From contig JAFUOR010000153.1 in assembly GCA_017481825.1 (NCBI GenBank), forward strand, positions 1-40,984: a DNA stretch of 40,984 nucleotides. The letters run 5' to 3'. This DNA is from Clostridia bacterium. Lineage in GTDB: Bacteria; Bacillota; Clostridia; Christensenellales; Aristaeellaceae. Of the stretch, positions 35,998-40,984 are shown in pieces. The position numbers and the translations under genes were made by a program. How positions within the stretch are numbered: position 1 is the stretch's first letter; each line of letters begins with the position of its first letter. The notes under the pieces were generated by a model. That model was not told the origin of the DNA and searched no databases. It saw nothing but the letters and a program-made list of their open reading frames with translations.

Positions 35998-36606
35998 ATG
36001 AAAACCATCATTACCATTCAGCACACCCAATCCGTCCACCACACCAACGGCATGGTCGGCTCGTGGACGGACTGGCATCTGACGGATCTTGGCCGTCAGC
36101 AGGCCCAGCGCATTGCTGAGCGCCTTGCACCTCATCTGTCAGGAAAAGCGTGGACGCTCTATTCCTCCGACCTCCTGCGGGCACAGGAAACCGCAGAGCC
36201 CGTGGCGGCGCTGCTGAACGTCGCGCCCATCCTGCGCCCGGAGCTGCGGGAGCGCAACCTCGGCGCGGCGGTGGGAAAATCCGTGGCATGGCTGCGGGAA
36301 AACCTGATCATGCAGGAGAAAACGGTGGATGACCGGCTTTTCCACGATGCGGAGAGCCGGCGTGACGCATGGAACCGCCTGGCGCCCTTCTTCGCAGAAA
36401 TGATGGCCAGCGAGGCGGAGAATATTATCCTCGTCTCCCATGGCGATCTGCTGAGCATATTCAACGTCATGTGGCTGGGCCTGCCGGTGGAGGCGATCAA
36501 CAGCATCGACCTGTTCGGCATGGCGGGCGGCGTGAGCTTCATGAACGAGAACCCTGACGGTAAACGCTGCATCCGGCGGCTGAGCGATATGTCCTTTGCC
36601 GTGTAA
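35998..36606 (+). CDS. Histidine-phosphatase-family protein with altered RHG motif
   Basis: This 202-residue protein resembles the histidine phosphatase (phosphoglycerate mutase-like) family. The first histidine is H9 in ITIQHTQS, and the usual R-H-G becomes Q-H-T, so the arginine that binds phosphate is lost there. The rest fits: SSDLLRAQET with R61, ELRERNLG with E84, and VSHGDLL with H148. AAAGGAGGAG precedes the ATG. It sits 64 bases after the previous stop and is closed by a terminator at 36615-36633. Whether it is active is an open question; the first arginine could be replaced by another residue. Confidence 0.85.
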   Translation: MKTIITIQHTQSVHHTNGMVGSWTDWHLTDLGRQQAQRIAERLAPHLSGKAWTLYSSDLLRAQETAEPVAALLNVAPILRPELRERNLGAAVGKSVAWLRENLIMQEKTVDDRLFHDAESRRDAWNRLAPFFAEMMASEAENIILVSHGDLLSIFNVMWLGLPVEAINSIDLFGMAGGVSFMNENPDGKRCIRRLSDMSFAV

Positions 36607-36614
36607 ATCTTTGA

Positions 36615-36643
36615 CCGCCTGTTTTGCAGGCGGCTGATTTTTT
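36615..36643 (+). terminator. Terminator after the histidine-phosphatase gene
   Basis: CCGCCTG-TTTTG-CAGGCGG is a 7-bp stem with a 5-base loop, then CTGATTTTTT. Confidence 0.85.
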
Positions 36644-36706
36644 GCAGGAAATTACGCCTGGATGGCGAATATCTATTCTCATTATCCAAGCAAGGCGGTG
36701 ATCGGA

Positions 36707-37642
36707 ATGCGGATTGAACGGGCGCATGTGGTGATGGGTGTGAAGGTCGCCCTGGGGGCGGCGCTGGCCATTGCGCTGGCGAATTTGCTGGGCCTGCAAT
36801 ACAGCGCCACGGCGGGCATCATCACGGTGCTGTCCATCCTCGGTACCAAGCGGGAGACGCTGCGCATTGCCGGGGGACGGCTGATGGCCTTCCTGGCAGC
36901 GCTGGCGATTGCCTTTGCGTGCTATTCGCTGCTGGGGTACAATCTGCTGGGCTTTGCGGCGTATCTGTTCGTCTTTGCGGTGGTGTGCTATGCCTGCGCA
37001 TGGGCCTATGCGCTGTCGATGGTGTCGGTGCTGGTGGCGCACTTTATGTCCGCCGGCACGATGGACGGTGCGATGCTGCTCAATGAGGCGCTTCTGTTCG
37101 TAATCGGCACGGGCTGCGGCATTTTGGTCAACCTGCATCTGCATGCGGATGACAGGCGCATGCTGGCGCGCCTGAACGCTGTGGACGCCCTGATGAAGGA
37201 GACCCTCCTGGCTATGGCCCGTCTGCCCCAAAACGCCGGGGAGGCTGCAGATATGCTGGAGCGGCTGCAGGTTGAAATCACCGGCGCGGGGCAGGTGGTG
37301 CTGCAAAGCGCCGGGAATCAGCTCATCGGTCAGCCCATGTATGAGATTCATTATGTGCAGATGCGCTCCAACCAGCGCAAGATACTTTCGCAGATCCATG
37401 CTGCCATGGGGCGCATCGACGCGCTGACTCCGCAGCATGGGGAGGTCTGCGCGCTTTTTGGGAAGATCGCCGGGGCCTACCACATGGACAACGACGTATC
37501 CGCGCTCCTTTCGGCGCTGGAGGCGCTGCTGGCGGACATGCGGGCGCAGGCGCTTCCGGTCAGTCGGGCAGAGTTTGAAAGCCGGGCGGTGCTCTACTAT
37601 GTGCTGCTGCGCGTGCAGGACTTTTTGCAGCTCAAACGGTAG
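36707..37642 (+). CDS. Aromatic acid exporter-family (DUF939-like) membrane protein
   Basis: The 311-residue protein has about five membrane segments in its first 145 residues (start VVMGVKVALGAALAIALANLLGL, then GIITVLSILGT and AYALSMVSVLVAHF) and a helical cytoplasmic C-terminal half. This matches the aromatic acid exporter family. ATG at 36707 is favoured because family members start just before the first helix; the frame reaches back to 36662. RKILSQIHAAMGRID and RVQDFLQLK are amphipathic. A transported compound is not known. Confidence 0.82.
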   Translation: MRIERAHVVMGVKVALGAALAIALANLLGLQYSATAGIITVLSILGTKRETLRIAGGRLMAFLAALAIAFACYSLLGYNLLGFAAYLFVFAVVCYACAWAYALSMVSVLVAHFMSAGTMDGAMLLNEALLFVIGTGCGILVNLHLHADDRRMLARLNAVDALMKETLLAMARLPQNAGEAADMLERLQVEITGAGQVVLQSAGNQLIGQPMYEIHYVQMRSNQRKILSQIHAAMGRIDALTPQHGEVCALFGKIAGAYHMDNDVSALLSALEALLADMRAQALPVSRAEFESRAVLYYVLLRVQDFLQLKR

Positions 37643-37689
37643 TTTTTCCTTTCCCATGGCGCACGTCCCAATGCTTGAAGGAGGCAACC

Positions 37690-39021
37690 ATGCAGCAGAC
37701 AACCTTTTTTGATGATGCACAGGCTCCCCAGCCCCTTGCTTCCCGGCTGCGCCCGGCGCGCCTGGAGGAATTCGTGGGTCAGACCCACCTCCTTGGCCCG
37801 GGGAAGGTGCTGCGGCGCCTGGTTGAGAGCGACCAGATATCCTCAATGATCTTCTGGGGGCCTCCGGGCGTGGGAAAGACGACGCTGGCGCGGATCATCG
37901 CCGGGCGCACCCGGTCGGCCTTCATTGACTTTTCCGCTGTCACCAGCGGCATCAAGGAGATCCGCACCGTCATGCAGCAGGCCGAGGACAACCGCCGCTT
38001 CGGCGAGCGCACGATCGTCTTCGTGGATGAGATTCACCGCTTCAACAAGGCGCAGCAGGATGCATTCCTGCCCTTTGTGGAGAAGGGGAGCATCATCCTC
38101 ATCGGCGCGACGACGGAGAATCCCTCCTTTGAGGTGAACAGCGCGCTTTTGTCCCGGTGCAAGGTGTTTGTGCTCCAGGCGTTGAAAACGGAGGACCTGA
38201 CGGCGCTCCTTCGCCGCGCCATTGCTGACGAGCGGGGCTTTGGCGGCCAGAGGGTGCATATGCCCGATGAACTGCTGGAGGCTATCGCTGTCTTTGCCAA
38301 CGGCGACGCCCGAACAGCGCTGTCCACCCTGGAGATGGTCATTCTCAATGGCGATGTGGGCGGCGACGGTGCGATCACGGTGACGGAGGAAACCGTCGCG
38401 CAGTGTACATCGAAGCGCTCGCTGCTTTACGATAAAAAGGGCGATGGGCATTACGACCTGATCTCCGCCTTGCACAAATCCATGCGCAACTCCGACCCGG
38501 ACGCGTCGGTCTACTGGATGGCCCGCATGCTTGAGGGCGGCGAGGATCCGCTCTACATCGCCCGCCGTGTGACTCGCTTTGCCTCCGAGGACGTCGGCCT
38601 GGCTGATCCGCGCGCACTGGAGATTGCCGTGGCGGCTTATCAGGCCTGCCATTTCATCGGCATGCCCGAGTGCTCCGTTCACCTGACCCAGGCGGTGGTG
38701 TACATGGCCATGGCGCCCAAGTCGAACGCGCTCTACGTGGCATACGGCGAGGCGCAGAAGGACGCGCAGAGCCAGATTGCCGAGCCCGTGCCGCTGCACA
38801 TCCGCAACGCCCCTACCGCCCTTATGAAGCAGCTTGACGACGGTAAGGGCTACCAGTACGCCCACGACATGAAGGACAAGCTCTCTGCCATGGAGTGCCT
38901 GCCGGAATCGCTGCGCGAACGCGAGTACTACCGGCCCACCGAGGAAGGGCTCGAAGGCCGCTACAAGGCACGGCTTGAGGAAATCAAAGCATGGAAAAGG
39001 AAGGCAAGGGAAGCACAATGA
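37690..39021 (+). CDS. rarA: Replication-associated recombination protein A
   Basis: RarA (MgsA) is an AAA+ ATPase of the clamp-loader type that acts at stalled replication forks. The 443-residue protein has the usual length. Walker A is GPPGVGKT at residues 57-64, Walker B VFVDEIHR with DEIH at 113-116, and sensor-like GATTENPS. The C-terminal part has the MgsA region, with SEDVGLADPRALEIA and MAPKSNALYVAYG. ATG at 37690 follows AAGGAGG by 6 bases. The stop overlaps the next start by ATGA, so translation is coupled. Confidence 0.96.
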   Translation: MQQTTFFDDAQAPQPLASRLRPARLEEFVGQTHLLGPGKVLRRLVESDQISSMIFWGPPGVGKTTLARIIAGRTRSAFIDFSAVTSGIKEIRTVMQQAEDNRRFGERTIVFVDEIHRFNKAQQDAFLPFVEKGSIILIGATTENPSFEVNSALLSRCKVFVLQALKTEDLTALLRRAIADERGFGGQRVHMPDELLEAIAVFANGDARTALSTLEMVILNGDVGGDGAITVTEETVAQCTSKRSLLYDKKGDGHYDLISALHKSMRNSDPDASVYWMARMLEGGEDPLYIARRVTRFASEDVGLADPRALEIAVAAYQACHFIGMPECSVHLTQAVVYMAMAPKSNALYVAYGEAQKDAQSQIAEPVPLHIRNAPTALMKQLDDGKGYQYAHDMKDKLSAMECLPESLREREYYRPTEEGLEGRYKARLEEIKAWKRKAREAQ

Positions 39022-39830
39022 ATCGTGTACTATGCTCCACGGGGGCGATTATCACCAAACGCAACGGACGCGATTTCAATCTGCTGCGGGAGATCGTACC
39101 GCACATTGCCTGCGACGGCCTTGAATTCATGATGTACCAGAGCTGGCATGATCAGACCGGAGCCTTGAAAAAGGTTCTGTCCGACTTTGAAGTGCCGGTG
39201 CTTCACATGACCAAGCAGATCGGTGAGTGGATCAGTCAGGGCAATCTTGCGGATGCACAGGCCATGTTCCGTGCAGACTGCGCGCTTGCCGAAGCGGTCC
39301 AATCAAAGCTTCTGGTGCTGCACCTGTGGTCGGGGCAGGCCTCTGACCAGCATATCGAGCGGAACATCGCCGCCTATCCCCGGCTGCGGGAGATCGCGGA
39401 GAAGCATGGGCTGCTGCTGACGGTGGAGAATGTCATCTGCAACCAGCGCGACCCGATGGCCCGCATGCGTACGCTGGCGGAAGAATACCCGGATATCAGC
39501 TTCACCTTCGATACGAAGATGGCGGCCTTCCACAGCCAGCTGGAGGAACTGTACAGGCCGGAAAATGCCTGGCTTTGGCCCCATATCGCCCACTTCCACG
39601 TCAACGACTACGCTGGCGGGCACATGGATTGGGCGCACATGGGCGTAAAGCAGCTGGGACAGGGGCATATCGACTTTGACCGGTTCTTCGCATTTGTGCC
39701 AGGGATGGGGTATGCGGGTGATTTTACCTGTGAAGCCACCTCGGTCAACGAGGACGGCACGATTCGGTATGATGAACTGAATGCCAGCCTTGGGAGAATC
39801 AGAGGATATGAGAAGGAGGCTTGCCAATGA
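39018..39830 (+). CDS. Sugar phosphate isomerase/epimerase, TIM barrel
   Basis: The 270-residue protein belongs to the xylose isomerase-like TIM-barrel superfamily. Metal ligands are plausibly E137 in LLTVENVIC, D165 in FTFDTKMA, H194 in HFHVND and E239 in FTCEATS. No signal peptide is seen. Both ends overlap neighbours by ATGA, with rarA before and the P-loop gene after, so the three are translationally coupled. The reaction cannot be told from the family; both isomerases and endonuclease IV-like enzymes use this fold, but the sugar-type is more likely here. Confidence 0.87.
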   Translation: MNRVLCSTGAIITKRNGRDFNLLREIVPHIACDGLEFMMYQSWHDQTGALKKVLSDFEVPVLHMTKQIGEWISQGNLADAQAMFRADCALAEAVQSKLLVLHLWSGQASDQHIERNIAAYPRLREIAEKHGLLLTVENVICNQRDPMARMRTLAEEYPDISFTFDTKMAAFHSQLEELYRPENAWLWPHIAHFHVNDYAGGHMDWAHMGVKQLGQGHIDFDRFFAFVPGMGYAGDFTCEATSVNEDGTIRYDELNASLGRIRGYEKEACQ

Positions 39831-40393
39831 AACTGCTCTTCATTTTCGGCGCCCATGCTGCGGGCAAGATGACCGTTGGGCAGGCTCTCAGCCGCATCAC
39901 GCCCATGAAGCTGTTCCACAATCACATGACCATTGAGCCAGTGATTGAGCTGTTCGGCGCTTATAACGGCGAGGTCACGCAGCGCCTGCGCCAGGTGGTG
40001 TTTGAGGAATTCGCCAAGACGGATAACTACGGGCTGATCTTTACCTTCATCTGGGCCTTCAGCGAGCAGGCGGACTGGGACTATGTGGAATGGGTGTCCA
40101 GGATCTACCGGGAAGCGGGCGCGCAGGTCGATTATGTGGAGCTGATCGCGCCCCAGGATGTACGCCTCGTCCGCAACCGCACGGAGAACCGCCTGAAGGA
40201 AAAAGCCAGCAAGCGCGACGTCGAGCTGTCCGAGATGCGCTTCCTGAGTGCTGAGCAGCACTACCGCGTTGTGTCCGAGCCGGGGGAGATCCCCTACGAG
40301 CGATATCTGCGGCTGGACAACACGAACCTGTCGCCCGAAGAAGCGGCGGAGATCATCGCCAGACACTTCGAGTATGAGCGAATAGAGCAATAA
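39827..40393 (+). CDS. P-loop kinase-like protein with GKMT Walker A
   Basis: The 188-residue protein starts with FIFGAHAAGKMTVGQ, a Walker A loop at residues 8-16 with K14 and Met in place of the usual Ser/Thr. The next block, LFHNHMTIEPVIELF, and the late LRLDNTNLSPEEAAEII are typical of a group of small AAA-like/kinase-like proteins whose first motif is GxxAxGKMT. AAGGAGG lies 7 bases before the ATG at 39827. It is the last gene of the rarA operon. The substrate is unknown; a sugar or nucleoside kinase-like role is only a guess. Confidence 0.83.
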   Translation: MKLLFIFGAHAAGKMTVGQALSRITPMKLFHNHMTIEPVIELFGAYNGEVTQRLRQVVFEEFAKTDNYGLIFTFIWAFSEQADWDYVEWVSRIYREAGAQVDYVELIAPQDVRLVRNRTENRLKEKASKRDVELSEMRFLSAEQHYRVVSEPGEIPYERYLRLDNTNLSPEEAAEIIARHFEYERIEQ

Positions 40394-40399
40394 GGCACC

Positions 40400-40590
40400 A
40401 AAGCACTTCCCTTGCATAATGTGAAGCAGCGGATGACAGATCCGCGGTGAGCACCCTTGGCCTTGTGTCGGGGGATGGCCGAAAAGAAGGTTGGGCATGA
40501 GCCCGACTAGCGAGAGCAAATCGTGAGATTTGCCGAGCGTAGCCAGCGCCCGACCTTGTGTCGGGAGATGGCCGAAAAGGGGAGTGCTTT
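40400..40590 (+). other. Structured leader-like element with direct and inverted repeats
   Basis: The segment is bounded by AAAGCACTTCCC (40400-40411) and GGGGAGTGCTTT (40579-40590), which pair over 12 bases with two non-Watson-Crick positions. Inside are GCGGAT-GACAG-ATCCGC (40429-40445), a 26-base direct repeat with one mismatch (40461-40486 and 40554-40579), and GCAAATC-GTGA-GATTTGC (40516-40533). GGTTGGGC (40489-40496) can pair with either GCCCGACT at 40501-40508 or GCCCGACC at 40548-40555. No gene is seen on either strand. It ends 4 bases before the start of the Cys-rich gene, so it may be its 5' leader or a mobile noncoding element. Confidence 0.6.
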
Positions 40591-40594
40591 TTGC

Positions 40595-40984
40595 ATGCAG
40601 AATAAATGCAACTGTGCCGATGCGGCGAACTTCATCCCGGTGACCAGCAACTGGGATCATAACGCCTGCGGATACGGCAATGGTACCTACAGCCGCAATA
40701 CGCGCCGCCGGAATGCGTCCGGTTACCGCCGGAGCAATGGCTGCAGCAATTGCGACAGTGCCGCCTACAGCCGCTGCGACGAATGTCCCTGCGGCAACAA
40801 CAATCGCAGCATTCAGTGCTGCGAGGAGAACACCTACGTCCGCGAGTTTGACAACGACTGCGGCTGCAACGGCAGCACCTACAACCGCTGCAGCCGCTCC
40901 AACGGTCATGATAAGTGCGATGAGTGCGACAGCACCTACACCCGCAGCAACGATTGCGATGAGTGCGATACCTGCAACGGCAGC
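40595..40984 (+). CDS. Cysteine-rich repeat protein, 3' end outside the window
   Basis: The frame opens at ATG 40595 and is still open at the window end, with 130 codons visible. It has 18 cysteines, about one in seven residues, mostly in CDEC (61-64, 108-111, 121-124), CxC and CC pairs. Imperfect repeats are visible: (T/A)YxR at 31, 57, 80, 95 and 115, and RSN before CDEC at 101 and 118. It is also rich in Asn, Ser and Gly, with no signal peptide or hydrophobic segment. GGGGAG precedes the ATG by 10 bases, at the end of the leader element. The protein could be a metal-binding or disulfide-crosslinked structural protein such as a spore-coat-like component; no family is recognised. Confidence 0.65.
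   Translation, partial: MQNKCNCADAANFIPVTSNWDHNACGYGNGTYSRNTRRRNASGYRRSNGCSNCDSAAYSRCDECPCGNNNRSIQCCEENTYVREFDNDCGCNGSTYNRCSRSNGHDKCDECDSTYTRSNDCDECDTCNGS

Noticed and set aside
40461-40579. CRISPR-like spaced direct repeat
   Set aside because: Only two units of 26 bases, spaced 67 bases apart, with internal hairpins; no array or cas gene is present.
39608-40909. A 433-codon minus-strand frame covering the right end
   Set aside because: It is antisense to three plus-strand features, and its first part is a low-complexity Ala/Val run that is just the complement of the Cys-rich gene.

Overview
The window is a GC-rich stretch of a bacterial chromosome, most likely from a Gram-positive Clostridia-type Firmicute, probably a gut commensal. 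The reasons are strong AGGAGG-type ribosome binding sites, consensus TTGACA/TATAAT promoters, a Firmicute-type AddB, a gyrB-gyrA pair, and plant- or glycan-degrading enzymes. The exact lineage cannot be fixed from the sequence alone.

Layout. Positions 1-5.1 kb hold a divergent carbohydrate locus: GH43 and GH35 on the minus strand, and a heparinase II/III-like lyase plus a GH88 unsaturated uronyl hydrolase on the plus strand. Positions 5.2-7.6 kb form a minus-strand operon of a GNAT-TagI fusion, a Nudix hydrolase and a P-loop protein. It sits behind a near-consensus promoter with a LexA-like box. A five-tRNA operon (Val-Asp-Phe-Gly-Cys) follows at 7.6-8.1 kb. Positions 8.2-12.2 kb carry an SGNH hydrolase, a GNAT protein, an MFS transporter and a lone UDP-galactopyranose mutase. 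Positions 12.6-18.3 kb contain a small unknown protein and a 1732-residue DUF4132 protein. Next come an AT-richer Nudix gene, an RlmD-type rRNA methyltransferase, AddB (without AddA), a small P-loop protein, threonine synthase, a hypothetical protein, a transglutaminase-like protein and a GNAT. gyrA and gyrB lie at 28.3-33.0 kb. The right end holds a secreted WG-repeat protein, an AI-2E-type permease, a histidine-phosphatase-like protein, an aromatic-acid-exporter-like protein, rarA, a TIM-barrel isomerase and a P-loop kinase-like gene. It ends with a structured ~200-base leader in front of a very cysteine-rich repeat protein that runs off the window.

How the genes work together. The carbohydrate genes could strip galactosyl and arabinosyl/xylosyl residues and cleave a uronic-acid polymer, with GH88 finishing the unsaturated products. 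The GNAT-TagI operon, AddB, RarA and gyrase are DNA maintenance genes. Most of the window is ordinary housekeeping. The least explained parts are the Cys-rich protein with its leader (40.4-41.0 kb), the DUF4132 two-gene unit (12.6-18.3 kb), the GNAT-TagI fusion with its SOS-like operator, and a pair of dispersed intergenic repeats placed just upstream of promoters.
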